DNA from: Marivita sp965656765
GTDB lineage: Bacteria; Pseudomonadota; Alphaproteobacteria; Rhodobacterales; Rhodobacteraceae
Direction of reading: 5' to 3'
NCBI RefSeq assembly: GCF_965656765.1
Contig: NZ_CBFHLV010000037.1
Coordinates: 1 to 31,894 of the forward strand
Length of the DNA stretch: 31,894 bases
In this document: positions 7,620-16,268 of the stretch, in pieces
Numbering within the stretch: position 1 is the first letter of the stretch
Layout of the letters: each line of letters opens with the position of its first letter
The notes under the pieces: generated by a model
Database searches by the model: none
What the model saw: the letters and a program-made list of their open reading frames with translations, nothing else
Told to the model about the DNA's origin: nothing
Program-made: the position numbers and the translations under genes

Positions 7620-9100
7620 GCGCCACCTCCGGTTGCTGCGAACATGGGAAAGCTGACACCAAGGGCCCACGCTAGTATGGTGCCCAGAGCCAGGCCCGCA
7701 GCCAATGGCCCGGCACGTTTGCCAAAGGCGCGGCCCATTGCACCGTGCACGAAGAAAAAGAGAACGATTACCGGTGCAATGATCAATAAAAAGAACAATC
7801 CCTCAAGATCAAGCGCCACCGCGATGCCTAAGGAGACAAGCAAAGCAACCCGCGCTGCGATGCGCCGCCAGAGGGAGGCTTTCCACACCAGTTGTGCATC
7901 TGCCACCATGAATGGAACAGCACCAATGATCAGGGCAGCTATAATCGGAAGTCGTTCTTGGATCGGAAAGAAGTTTGCGCCGTAGCGGTCGAGCGCAAAT
8001 CCAAAAACTCCAATCCCCCATAGCAGCAAGAGAATAACCGATACCACCATCGCACGGGCGCCTGTCCAGCCCAGCGACAAACGTCCCCATAAAAGCCGTT
8101 GCATTCCGAGACTGAGCAGCCCGAAGATGCCCAGATGGATCGCAAGGTAATCGGCGACCAAGACTGGCAGGACACCGAAATCCAACGGGATTGCCAGAAA
8201 CGGTGTGGCAATGGCTGGGACCGCGAGCGTGAGTGCAAAGCGCCCAAATGCAGGTTGGTGGCTGGAGGGAAGAGACTGTTCCGGCAAAGCCAACCGCGCC
8301 AAAGCTGCCGACAGGATGGTGATCGCGGCCATTAAGGCTAAAAACGCCCAGCCTGTTGGTGGGACTGATGCCGTCGTCGTGCGGTCATAGTAGGCGTTGA
8401 GCCATTCAAGCGCCGCCGCGCGACCCGCTCGTGACTGAAGTATAGCGACGTGTTCGGTCCAAGGGGCATAGATCGCGGCACGGGTCACAGTGTCGGTGCG
8501 CACTGTTTGGCCTTCCCCGGCTTTTGGGTCTACCATCTGAACAGCCTTGACGCCGAAGTCACGCAAGTGTGGTTCCCACTGACCTGAGATCAGGAGCATG
8601 TTTGCGGGTTGGGTCGCCGTCACCGCCTGTGAAAACGCGGATAGCAAAACCAACGGTCCGGTTTCCGTCTCGACCGCAACGCGGATCAGCACGTCGGTCG
8701 CCATAGAATGCCCAAGCAAAGCGACGGGATCATTACCGGCGACTGCGTCGATGACGGCTTGGGTCTGGGCCATCAATTTGCGTGTTGTGCCATCAATGCT
8801 GTTCACATCGCCTGACATTGGGACGGGGTGCGCACCGTGTCCTTCAAAGTCAAAAAGGTGCACCCGGTATCCAGCCTGAGCAAGCATAAGGCCATATCCC
8901 TGCATCATCTCACGTGACCCGGCAAAGCCGTGCGCGATCACCACCTCAGGACCATCGGAGTCTGCCCGAGCGAGGGTTGTAACCGGTGTTTGGCCTATGA
9001 CTCTTTCAGAATAGGACACGCCATACCGCGCGGTTTCGAGGACAAAGATCGAAACAACTGCAATCAGTAGTGCCAAAACGGTCAGAACAGGGCGCGCCAT
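7616..9100 (-). CDS. Membrane-anchored alpha/beta hydrolase with polytopic C-terminal domain
   Basis: The 494-residue product appears to have two parts. Residues about 5-22 form a membrane anchor or uncleaved signal. Residues about 50-240 form an alpha/beta-hydrolase fold with an oxyanion HGF at 57-59, DFEGHG at 84-89, nucleophile elbow GHSMA at 130-134 (S132), and a candidate catalytic H217 in WTEHV. The elbow ends in Ala rather than the usual Gly. Residues about 250-490 hold roughly seven or eight hydrophobic helices. It lies between pdxJ (9-base gap) and acpS (4-base overlap). Its substrate is unknown; a lipid or acyl ester at the membrane would fit the setting, as inference only. No good Shine-Dalgarno sequence precedes the ATG. 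Confidence 0.8.
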   Translation of the reverse strand: MARPVLTVLALLIAVVSIFVLETARYGVSYSERVIGQTPVTTLARADSDGPEVVIAHGFAGSREMMQGYGLMLAQAGYRVHLFDFEGHGAHPVPMSGDVNSIDGTTRKLMAQTQAVIDAVAGNDPVALLGHSMATDVLIRVAVETETGPLVLLSAFSQAVTATQPANMLLISGQWEPHLRDFGVKAVQMVDPKAGEGQTVRTDTVTRAAIYAPWTEHVAILQSRAGRAAALEWLNAYYDRTTTASVPPTGWAFLALMAAITILSAALARLALPEQSLPSSHQPAFGRFALTLAVPAIATPFLAIPLDFGVLPVLVADYLAIHLGIFGLLSLGMQRLLWGRLSLGWTGARAMVVSVILLLLWGIGVFGFALDRYGANFFPIQERLPIIAALIIGAVPFMVADAQLVWKASLWRRIAARVALLVSLGIAVALDLEGLFFLLIIAPVIVLFFFVHGAMGRAFGKRAGPLAAGLALGTILAWALGVSFPMFAATGGGA

Positions 9101-9109
9101 GTCTTTGCG

Positions 9110-9862
9110 TCAGGCCCGTGCTGCGTCCATCAGGCGGCGCATCTCTTCGATAGCCGGGGTCAGACCGCGAAAGACGGATTCGCCAATCAGGAAGTGTCCG
9201 ATATTCAATTCCATGACCTCGGGAAAAGCTGCGACCGGGGCAACGGTTTCATAGTTGAGACCGTGACCTGCGTGGACCTCAAGCCCCAGTGAATGGGCGT
9301 AAGTCGACATTTCGCGCATCATCTCAAGCTCGCGATCACGATCTTCGAAACGGCCCTCGGCATGGGCATCGCAATAAGCGCCTGTATGCAGTTCAATGAC
9401 CTGCGCGCCAATTCTGTGGGCCGCGGTGATCTGGCGTTCATCGGCTGCGATGAAGATCGACACGCGGCATCCTGCCTCCAGCAACGGGGCGACATAACCG
9501 GCAAGTTTGTTTTCCTTGCGCGCGACCTCTAGCCCGCCCTCGGTTGTGCGTTCCTCGCGCTTTTCCGGTACGATGCAAACCGCGTGTGGTTTGTGCCGCA
9601 ACGCGATCTCTTGCATTTCTTCAGTGGCTGCCATTTCAAAATTCAGGGGCACGCGCAACGTGTCCATCAGACGGTCGATATCGCTGTCGATGATGTGTCG
9701 GCGGTCTTCGCGAAGGTGTGCGGTAATCCCGTCAGCACCCGCTTCTTCGGCCATTTGTGCGGCTCGCACAGGGTCAGGCAAATCTCCTCCACGCGCGTTG
9801 CGCAGGGTTGCCACGTGGTCGATGTTCACACCCAGCCGCAAGCGGCCCGCATTGTCAGTCAT
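9110..9862 (-). CDS. pdxJ: Pyridoxine 5'-phosphate synthase
   Basis: PdxJ condenses 1-deoxy-D-xylulose 5-phosphate with 3-amino-2-oxopropyl phosphate to make pyridoxine 5'-phosphate, the last ring-forming step of DXP-dependent vitamin B6 synthesis. The TIM-barrel sequence is full length at 250 residues and shows family segments LGVNIDHVATLRNARG, GADGITAHLREDRRHI, ELHTGAYCDA and HAGHGLNY. I chose ATG 9862 because GGAGG sits 5 bases upstream; an ATG at 9874 would place that Shine-Dalgarno sequence inside the coding region. It starts 26 bases after the DUF2062 gene. Confidence 0.97.
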   Translation of the reverse strand: MTDNAGRLRLGVNIDHVATLRNARGGDLPDPVRAAQMAEEAGADGITAHLREDRRHIIDSDIDRLMDTLRVPLNFEMAATEEMQEIALRHKPHAVCIVPEKREERTTEGGLEVARKENKLAGYVAPLLEAGCRVSIFIAADERQITAAHRIGAQVIELHTGAYCDAHAEGRFEDRDRELEMMREMSTYAHSLGLEVHAGHGLNYETVAPVAAFPEVMELNIGHFLIGESVFRGLTPAIEEMRRLMDAARA

Positions 9863-9888
9863 TCTCGCCTCCATGATTGAGGCTGAAC

Positions 9889-10542
9889 CTAGTCCGCTGC
9901 GTGTCCATCGTCAGCCTGTTTCTTCTTTTTCTTTAGCGATGCCAATTTCGCCTTAAGCACGCCCTTGCGACGGTTCTGATAAGCACGGATGAGTGGGACG
10001 GACAGATAGTAGCAGACGAGGCCACAGAAAATCCCCGGAAGGATCCCGCCGATCAGCCAAGGAAAGAACACCTCGTCATAGAATATCTTAAGGCTTTCCC
10101 AGTTGGCGGTGGCGTCAGTGAACATTGCTACAAAGTTGAGCCACAGGTCTTCGCCCGCTTTTGCGAATTTGTAGCCAATGCTGCCGTGTGAATGGCGAAT
10201 CTCGCCCAACCCCAAAAGCCAGTAGCCGGTTTGCAGCGATGCGACACTTATTGGGACATATGTCAGCGGGTTGCCAAAGAAGGTCGACAGCAAGGCTGCC
10301 AAAAGGTTTCCGCGCATGACCCAAGCGATGATGGCTGCCGTCACAAAGTGCATGCCGTAGAAGGGTGTGAATGTGGTCAGCACACCAGCAAAGATACCAC
10401 GCGCGATGCGTTCCGGTGGGTCGGGCAATCGGTTTAGGCGATGTTGGACGTACCGAGCCGCACGTGTCCATCCGCCGCGCGGCCACAGCGCCTCACGGAG
10501 GGTGGTCACAATTGACCGCCTGTCCCGCCGTTTGAATACCAA
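9889..10542 (-). CDS. DUF2062 family membrane protein
   Basis: A 217-residue membrane protein of the DUF2062 family, function unknown. The family core is clear: ARGIFAGVLTTFTPFYGMHF at about 47-66 and the STFFGNPLTYVP segment at about 86-97, followed by a C-terminal hydrophobic pair and a strongly basic cytoplasmic tail with a run of lysines. The start is TTG at 10542, preceded by AAGGGA 8 bases upstream; the resulting MVFKRRDRR opening is what I expect of relatives. It follows rsh by 20 bases and precedes pdxJ, the usual place in Rhodobacterales as I know it. Confidence 0.85.
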   Translation of the reverse strand: MVFKRRDRRSIVTTLREALWPRGGWTRAARYVQHRLNRLPDPPERIARGIFAGVLTTFTPFYGMHFVTAAIIAWVMRGNLLAALLSTFFGNPLTYVPISVASLQTGYWLLGLGEIRHSHGSIGYKFAKAGEDLWLNFVAMFTDATANWESLKIFYDEVFFPWLIGGILPGIFCGLVCYYLSVPLIRAYQNRRKGVLKAKLASLKKKKKQADDGHAAD

Positions 10543-10562
10543 CTCGCGTCCCTTCGGTTTTC

Positions 10563-12701
10563 CTATTCGGCCGCAGCCGCTTGCATCGACAATGCGGGAT
10601 CTCGCCGCCGAACCACAGACGCAACATCACTTTCTGCCTCAAGCGCCGACATGACCGCGTGTAGATGGTTTGCATCACTGAGGTCGATGTCTAGAAGAAG
10701 TTTGTAAAAATCGGGTTTGCGATCCGCAAAAATCAAGTCCGAGATATTGGCCTTTTTCTCGCCGATCAATGTGCAAATCCGTCCCAGTACGCCTGCATCG
10801 TTCCCAATCGTTAGCTCTAGGGAAACGGCATATACGGGGGGATGGTTCCCTGACTCCCAATGCAGATCCAGCCAACGCGAGGGTTGCTCTTCGAATGCAG
10901 CCAAGGCACCGCAGTCGATCGAATGGACAGTCACACCCTTGCCACGCTGCACGATCCCGACAATCCGTTCACCGGGAAGGGGCTGACAACACGGCGCACG
11001 ATCAAATGCCTGACCATGATCAAGACCGATCACTGCGCGCTGCATCTCGATGAATTCCATCGGCTCGGGGGCAAGGTCGGGATAAACCGCTGCGACGGCT
11101 TCGCGCGCTGACATTTCGGCACTGCCCAAACGTGCCAGCAATTCCTGAGCGTCGGAAATCCGTAGGTTGCGGGCAGCCATTTCCAGCACTTTGTCGCTGG
11201 CTTTCTTGCCGACATTCTCAAAGGCCGATCGTGCCAGTTCACGCCCCAACTGCGCAAATCGTTCGCGGCCAGCCTCGCGCAGTTCGCGGCGAATCGCAGA
11301 TTTGGCTTTGCCGGTCGTCGCAATGTCGAGCCACGTCGCTTGTGGGCTTTGGCCCTCGGCGGTGACGATATCGACGGATTGTCCGTTTTTGAGCCGGGTC
11401 CAGAGTGGAACGCGGATGCCATCCACCTTGGCTCCAACGCAGCCCGAGCCGATTCGGGTGTGGATTGCATAGGCGAAATCAAGCGGCGTCGCCCCGCGCG
11501 GCAGTTTCACGACATCGCCTTTCGGCGTAAAGCAGAACACCTTGTCGGGGTACATTTCCAGTTTTACCGCCTCGAGGAAATCCTCGTGGTCGTCTTCACC
11601 AACGAACTGTTCAGTCAACGAGGCGACCCATTTGGCGGGGTCGACCGCAAACGGGTTTTCGCTACGGACGCCATCGCGGTATGACCAATGCGCAGCCACG
11701 CCAGTTTCCGCGACATCATGCATCTGGCGTGTGCGAATCTGTACCTCGACGCGTTTGCCATCACGGCCTGAAACTGTGGTGTGGATCGACCGGTAGCCAT
11801 TGGATTTCGGCTCAGAGATATAATCCTTGAACCGGCCGGGAATGGCGCGCCAGCGCTGGTGGATTACGCCAAGCGTGGCATAGCAGTCAGCCTTTGACCG
11901 GGTGATGATGCGAAAGCCATAGATGTCGGACAATCGAGAGAACCCAATCTCTTTTTCCTGCATCTTGCGCCAGATCGAATAGGGTTTCTTTGCGCGGCCA
12001 AAAACCTCGGCCTCGATCCCGGCTTTTTCGAGTTCATGTCGCATGTCACCGGTGATCCGGTGGATCACGTCGCCGGTTTCTTTCTGGAGAGTGATGAAGC
12101 GACGAATGATACTGGCGCGGCCTTCGGGGTTGAGAACGCGAAACGCTAGGTCTTCCAGTTCTTCTCGCATCCACTGCATGCCCATACGGCCTGCAAGTGG
12201 CGCATAAATGTCCATTGTCTCACGCGCTTTCTGGACCTGCTTTTCGGGGCGCATCGCTTTGATCGTGCGCATATTGTGCAGACGGTCTGCCAATTTGACG
12301 AGGATCACCCGCAGGTCCTTGGACATCGCCATGAACAGCTTGCGAAAATTCTCGGCCTGTTTGGTCTCAGAGCTTGAGAGCTGAAGATTGGTCAGCTTTG
12401 TGACCCCATCGACCAACATAGCCACTTCGTTGCCAAAGTGGGTTGCGACCTCGGAGTAGGTCGATTTGGTGTCTTCGATGGTGTCGTGGAGCAATGCAGT
12501 GATGATCGTCGCATCATCAAGCTGCTGCTCTGTCAGGATCGCAGCCACCGCGACGGGATGCGAAAAATAGGGCTCGCCCGAATGCCGGAACTGCCCTTCA
12601 TGCATTTCGCGGCCATACTCGTAGGCTGCGCGGATCAGCGCCTCGTTGGTTTTTGGATTGTAGTTGCGAACAAGCGCAACTAAGTCTTCGGCCGCGATCA
12701 T
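10563..12701 (-). CDS. rsh: Bifunctional (p)ppGpp synthetase/hydrolase (RelA/SpoT homologue)
   Basis: This enzyme makes and degrades the alarmone (p)ppGpp, which controls growth under starvation. The 712-residue protein has the full long-RSH layout: HD hydrolase (SHP with H48, LLHDTIEDT with H72, D73, E76, D77), synthetase domain (SDIYGFRII, RFKDYISEPKSNGYRS, EVQIRT), TGS domain starting at DKVFCFTPKGD, and a C-terminal ACT domain. The RFKD loop is the form found in bifunctional enzymes rather than the EFDD form of synthetase-only RelA, and the hydrolase motif is intact. It starts 39 bases after rpoZ with GAGG before the ATG. It is probably the only long RSH of the cell, as is usual in alphaproteobacteria. 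Confidence 0.96.
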   Translation of the reverse strand: MIAAEDLVALVRNYNPKTNEALIRAAYEYGREMHEGQFRHSGEPYFSHPVAVAAILTEQQLDDATIITALLHDTIEDTKSTYSEVATHFGNEVAMLVDGVTKLTNLQLSSSETKQAENFRKLFMAMSKDLRVILVKLADRLHNMRTIKAMRPEKQVQKARETMDIYAPLAGRMGMQWMREELEDLAFRVLNPEGRASIIRRFITLQKETGDVIHRITGDMRHELEKAGIEAEVFGRAKKPYSIWRKMQEKEIGFSRLSDIYGFRIITRSKADCYATLGVIHQRWRAIPGRFKDYISEPKSNGYRSIHTTVSGRDGKRVEVQIRTRQMHDVAETGVAAHWSYRDGVRSENPFAVDPAKWVASLTEQFVGEDDHEDFLEAVKLEMYPDKVFCFTPKGDVVKLPRGATPLDFAYAIHTRIGSGCVGAKVDGIRVPLWTRLKNGQSVDIVTAEGQSPQATWLDIATTGKAKSAIRRELREAGRERFAQLGRELARSAFENVGKKASDKVLEMAARNLRISDAQELLARLGSAEMSAREAVAAVYPDLAPEPMEFIEMQRAVIGLDHGQAFDRAPCCQPLPGERIVGIVQRGKGVTVHSIDCGALAAFEEQPSRWLDLHWESGNHPPVYAVSLELTIGNDAGVLGRICTLIGEKKANISDLIFADRKPDFYKLLLDIDLSDANHLHAVMSALEAESDVASVVRRRDPALSMQAAAAE

Positions 12702-12740
12702 CGGCGCCTCATTTTCATGCGGCCCGCATCGCTGCAGGCC

Positions 12741-13094
12741 TTAGCCCTGACTTTGCGCTTCCATCAACGCACGGAGCAGTTTCTCCTCGGACAGATCATC
12801 TTCGGCGGGCTTATCGGGTTCTGCACCCATCAGCAGCGCCATCGCGTCTTCTTCCGGCTCATCAACTTCGATCTGGGTCTGGTTCGATTCGATCAGACGC
12901 TCACGAAGTTCATCGGCCGATTGAGTTTCGTCCGCAATCTCGCGCAGTGCAACAACAGGATTCTTGTCGTTGTCGCGATCTACCGTTATTGCCGCGCCGG
13001 CAGACACTTCGCGGGCGCGGTGCGCTGCAAGCATCACCAGCTCAAAACGATTTGGGACTTTATCAACGCAATCTTCAACCGTCACGCGGGCCAT
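12741..13094 (-). CDS. rpoZ: RNA polymerase omega subunit
   Basis: Omega helps fold and assemble the beta' subunit of RNA polymerase and is part of one ppGpp-binding site in Proteobacteria. The N-terminal half is the conserved part: MARVTVEDC, PNRFELVMLAAHRAREVSAG, and NPVVALREI. The product is 117 residues, longer than the 91 of E. coli, because of an acidic C-terminal tail. It heads the long operon directly before rsh, so the ppGpp enzyme and a ppGpp-responsive polymerase subunit are made together. A 7-bp stem-loop is in its leader. Confidence 0.95.
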   Translation of the reverse strand: MARVTVEDCVDKVPNRFELVMLAAHRAREVSAGAAITVDRDNDKNPVVALREIADETQSADELRERLIESNQTQIEVDEPEEDAMALLMGAEPDKPAEDDLSEEKLLRALMEAQSQG

Positions 13095-13122
13095 GGGAAC
13101 TCCAATTCATCGGGCAGCCTTT

Positions 13123-13144
13123 GAGAGATTGCTAGATATCTCTC
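13123..13144 (-). promoter_or_regulatory. Stem-loop in the rpoZ leader, after folK
   Basis: GAGAGAT (13123-13129) and ATCTCTC (13138-13144) are perfect inverted repeats around an 8-base loop. The element lies between the folK stop and the rpoZ start, both on the minus strand. No T-run follows, so it is not a standard intrinsic terminator. It may be a weak terminator for folK, a leader hairpin or an operator. Confidence 0.35.
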
Positions 13145-13168
13145 TGACACGACGAATACAAGTCGATA

Positions 13169-13732
13169 TCAAAATTCTAGTGCAGCTATGTCTGCCAGTG
13201 CCTCTGGTGAGAGCGCATTGCACATATCTTCGACGGTTTTGCCCAAAACGGGATGGCGCCAGTCTGCGGCAATATCCCTTAGGGGTACAAGGACAAATGC
13301 GCGATCCTGCAATCTGGGGTGCGGTAAAATCAGCTCAGTTGGCGAGGCAACTCTCTGTTTTTCATGCGAAAGCTGTAGCCATTTTCTATGTGTTTCATGA
13401 TCAGGCAAAACGGTATCGCCGCAGGCGATCAGGTCGAGGTCAAGCGTCCTCATACCCCAGCGCGCTATCCGTTCGCGCCCAAACTTGGCTTCGATTTCAT
13501 GAAGTTGTGCCAGGATATCTTTGGGCAGCAGGTCACACTTTAGATGGGCTGCGGCATTTACGTAGTCTGGGCCCGCCCCGGGCGGGAAGCAAGGCGTCTG
13601 GTAAAACGTACTGACTGCCGTAATCTCTATATTTTTATGATGAATCGCGTCTATTGCCGCTTTCAGCGTTTCAATCGGCGGACGTCCGCCTGAGGGTAAA
13701 TTAGCGCCCAAAGCTATCAAAAAGTCGTTCAT
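13169..13732 (-). CDS. folK: 2-amino-4-hydroxy-6-hydroxymethyldihydropteridine pyrophosphokinase
   Basis: FolK transfers pyrophosphate from ATP to 6-hydroxymethyl-7,8-dihydropterin in folate synthesis. The 187-residue product shows the signature RWGMRTLDLD at 91-100, with Mg-binding D98 and D100; the usual Pro of RWGPRT is Met here. The LPHPRLQDRAFVLVPL block follows. It lies alone on the minus strand upstream of rpoZ, separated from it by 74 bases, with no other folate gene nearby. No clear Shine-Dalgarno sequence precedes the ATG. The gene and its upstream region are slightly richer in AT than the operon genes. Confidence 0.94.
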   Translation of the reverse strand: MNDFLIALGANLPSGGRPPIETLKAAIDAIHHKNIEITAVSTFYQTPCFPPGAGPDYVNAAAHLKCDLLPKDILAQLHEIEAKFGRERIARWGMRTLDLDLIACGDTVLPDHETHRKWLQLSHEKQRVASPTELILPHPRLQDRAFVLVPLRDIAADWRHPVLGKTVEDMCNALSPEALADIAALEF

Positions 13733-13885
13733 AAAGTTTTCATATATGAGAGAGTGATCGGAAATGACACCTTGCGATACTAGTTCAAATCATTAAATCA
13801 CGCGTCGCGCCTTGGCCATACGACGTCGGAACCACCACTCCCGATTGTCGGCCGTAGCGCGACTATATTTTGAAAGGCTCAATTC

Positions 13886-14458
13886 ATGTTCTACAAAGAC
13901 GAGCGTTTGGCGCTGTTTATTGATGGTTCCAATCTATACGCTGCAGCAAAGTCTCTTGGCTTTGATATCGACTACAAACTGTTGCGTCAGGAATTTGTGC
14001 GTCGCGGCAAGTTGTTGCGCGCCTTTTACTACACAGCGCTTCTTGAAAATGACGAGTATTCACCGATCCGCCCGCTCGTGGATTGGCTGCACTACAATGG
14101 TTTCAACATGCGGACGAAACCGGCCAAAGAATATACCGACAGCCAGGGTCGCCGTAAGGTCAAAGGTAATATGGATATCGAACTGACTGTCGATGCCATG
14201 GAGCTTGCGGACCACGTTGACCATATCGTGCTGTTCTCCGGCGACGGTGACTTCCGGCCGCTGGTGGAAAGCCTGCAACGCAAAGGCGTGCGTGTTTCGG
14301 TGGTTTCGACCATCCGTAGCCAGCCGCCGATGATCGCTGACGAACTGCGGCGTCAGGCGGACAACTTCATCGAACTTGATGAACTGCGTGACGTGATCGG
14401 ACGCCCTCCGCGTGATCCGATGCCGGAACGCCAACCTGTTGCAGCGGAACAAGACTGA
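13886..14458 (+). CDS. NYN-domain (LabA/DUF88-type) putative ribonuclease
   Basis: A 190-residue soluble protein with a PIN-like NYN fold. The acidic residues expected for metal binding are visible: D13 in FIDGSNLY, D97 and D103 in GNMDIELTVDAM, D120 and D122 in SGDGDF. Proteins of this group are thought to be RNases, and cyanobacterial LabA acts in clock output, but no target is known here. AAAGG lies 8 bases before the ATG, and TATATT at 13864-13869 could be a -10 box, though I see no good -35. It is divergent from folK. The downstream YqaA-like gene begins 25 bases later and may be co-transcribed. Confidence 0.9.
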   Translation: MFYKDERLALFIDGSNLYAAAKSLGFDIDYKLLRQEFVRRGKLLRAFYYTALLENDEYSPIRPLVDWLHYNGFNMRTKPAKEYTDSQGRRKVKGNMDIELTVDAMELADHVDHIVLFSGDGDFRPLVESLQRKGVRVSVVSTIRSQPPMIADELRRQADNFIELDELRDVIGRPPRDPMPERQPVAAEQD

Positions 14459-14483
14459 TCTTTGATCCCGCGCCCGATGCGCC

Positions 14484-14921
14484 ATGTTAAGCGACCTGCT
14501 TTCTCTTGGTGGTCTCTTCATCGTGGCGTTCGGCGCGGCGACCATCCTTCCGTTCCAATCTGAAATCGTCTTCGTCGCGCTGCAATTGCGCGGCGATATT
14601 CCAATTGAATGGATCGTGATCTTTGCCAGCGTTGGCAACATTCTAGGATCCGGCCTGAACTATGCGTTGGGCCGGGTCCTGGAACGCTTTCGTGGCCGCC
14701 GTTGGTTTCCGGTGTCCGAAGCGCAATTGAATCGTGCTCGCGAATGGTATCTCAAGTGGGGAGTTTGGACGCTCTTGTTCAGCTGGGCCCCGTTGGGTGA
14801 TTCCCTGACCATCGTCGCAGGGGTCATGCGCACAAATGTTTGGCTGTTTTTTCTGTTGGTCAGCATCGCCAAGACAATCCGCTATATCGTGGTTGCCCTG
14901 ATCACGGCTGCGGCGTTCTGA
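14484..14921 (+). CDS. YqaA/DedA-family small membrane protein
   Basis: A 145-residue inner-membrane protein with about four hydrophobic helices. It resembles the YqaA branch of the DedA/SNARE-associated family, with an E in the first helix region (PFQSEIVFVAL), a GNILGSGLNYALGR segment and the FSWAPLGDSLTIVAGVMR segment that matches the conserved F/R-x-x-P-x-x-x-x-x-x-x-x-G pattern. DedA relatives translocate or flip lipids; that function is inferred. Its last 20 bases overlap the end of the convergent MFS gene. Confidence 0.85.
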   Translation: MLSDLLSLGGLFIVAFGAATILPFQSEIVFVALQLRGDIPIEWIVIFASVGNILGSGLNYALGRVLERFRGRRWFPVSEAQLNRAREWYLKWGVWTLLFSWAPLGDSLTIVAGVMRTNVWLFFLLVSIAKTIRYIVVALITAAAF

Positions 14922-16155
14922 GATCAGCTTCGGTGACACCCGGCGTTAAGTCGCGCGCGGCGCGCCGAATGCCCCATAGCATCAACATCGTGGTTCCAAC
15001 AAAAAACGCGGCGATGCCGATGAACTGGGTTTCGATCCCAATCCCCAAATCAATCAGAAGCCCTGTCAGTCCCGGTCCAAACGCCGATCCCAAAACCATC
15101 ACAGCGGTCGCCATTGATTTGATCGAGCCGATGTGTGCCGTACCGTAGAATTCTGCCCAAAACGCGTTGGGTAGCGTGGCGTTTGCGCCCGAGGTCATAC
15201 CCAAAAAGACAAATCCAAGAGCCAGACCAAGCGGGCTGTGGGTCAGGCCGAAAACCAGAAATGCTGCAACCATGGGTAATTGGTAAAAAGGCGTCAGCCG
15301 TGCTGTTCCCAAGCGGTCAAGCGCCCATCCGGACAGGACCATCGAACCGATCCCAACCGCCGTATATAGCGGGAAAAAGCTGACGAAGACCAAGTGCTCA
15401 AGACCTTTTACGTCGGCAACATGCACTTGATGAAAGAAAAACGCAGTGTTGAACGCAGATGGACCCAAAACCGCAGGAACCATGCACCAGAAAAGCGGAT
15501 GTCTTAATGCCTGTAGCCGGCGCCAGTGCTGCCCGCCCATGCCGAAAGAGACATCTGACTCTGCATGTGATGCAGGTGTTCTTTCTTGCGCAAGCAGCTT
15601 CGAAAGAATGGGAATGGCGCACAGGCAGATCACCGCGCCGGCAATCCAAAGGTTCTGCCATGCCATAATGGTCATTGCGCCGACGACGATTAATGGAACC
15701 AGTGCTTCACCAAGTGCAAATCCAAGTGATGCAATCGACAACGCGCGTCCGCGTGTCGCAACGAACCAGCGAGCCATCGCGATCACAGCGATATGCGAAC
15801 ACATTCCTTGCCCGAAAAACCTCAGCGCAAAGATCACGATTGGTAAGGCCCAAACCCATGGATTGAAGGCCATGGCCAGACAAGCCGCCGCCAGACCAAC
15901 CAGAACGATAGGTGCGAGAATGCGTACCCGGAACAGATCGGTCAGGCCCCCGGCCCAGACCATAACGGCCGCCGACGCCATCGTACCGATCATGTAGATG
16001 CCGCCCCAGGCGCCATGGCTTAGATCAAACGCAAGCCGCACCTCTCCGGCAAAGAGTGAGATAAAGTAGGTCTGTCCAAACGACGACAAGAAGGTGAGCA
16101 TGGCACCTGCCGTCAGAAAGGGCGCGTTCGCGCGGATGAAATCGGTCAGGCGCAT
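14902..16155 (-). CDS. Major facilitator superfamily transporter
   Basis: A 417-residue inner-membrane protein with about 12 transmembrane helices in two halves and a central cytoplasmic loop near residues 190-215. A degenerate loop between helices 2 and 3 (GGLTDLFRVR) is the MFS motif A region. The substrate is not evident; organic anions are a common guess for this type but not shown. It converges on the YqaA-like gene with a 20-base tail overlap and is divergent from ispH, sharing a 113-base upstream region with it. Confidence 0.88.
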   Translation of the reverse strand: MRLTDFIRANAPFLTAGAMLTFLSSFGQTYFISLFAGEVRLAFDLSHGAWGGIYMIGTMASAAVMVWAGGLTDLFRVRILAPIVLVGLAAACLAMAFNPWVWALPIVIFALRFFGQGMCSHIAVIAMARWFVATRGRALSIASLGFALGEALVPLIVVGAMTIMAWQNLWIAGAVICLCAIPILSKLLAQERTPASHAESDVSFGMGGQHWRRLQALRHPLFWCMVPAVLGPSAFNTAFFFHQVHVADVKGLEHLVFVSFFPLYTAVGIGSMVLSGWALDRLGTARLTPFYQLPMVAAFLVFGLTHSPLGLALGFVFLGMTSGANATLPNAFWAEFYGTAHIGSIKSMATAVMVLGSAFGPGLTGLLIDLGIGIETQFIGIAAFFVGTTMLMLWGIRRAARDLTPGVTEADLRTPQP

Positions 16156-16268
16156 AACCCCGCCATGCCCCCAAGATCACGGCGTTGCAAGTTGCAAATG
16201 CGGACCGCCTCTTTACGGACCGGTCGCTTGGCCTTACCTGTAAACTCACGCTGACAGGACGATCTCTT

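Noticed and set aside
16156..16268. Tandem GTTGCAA words in the MFS-ispH divergent region
   Set aside because: Only two short copies next to each other; too little to support a regulator site.
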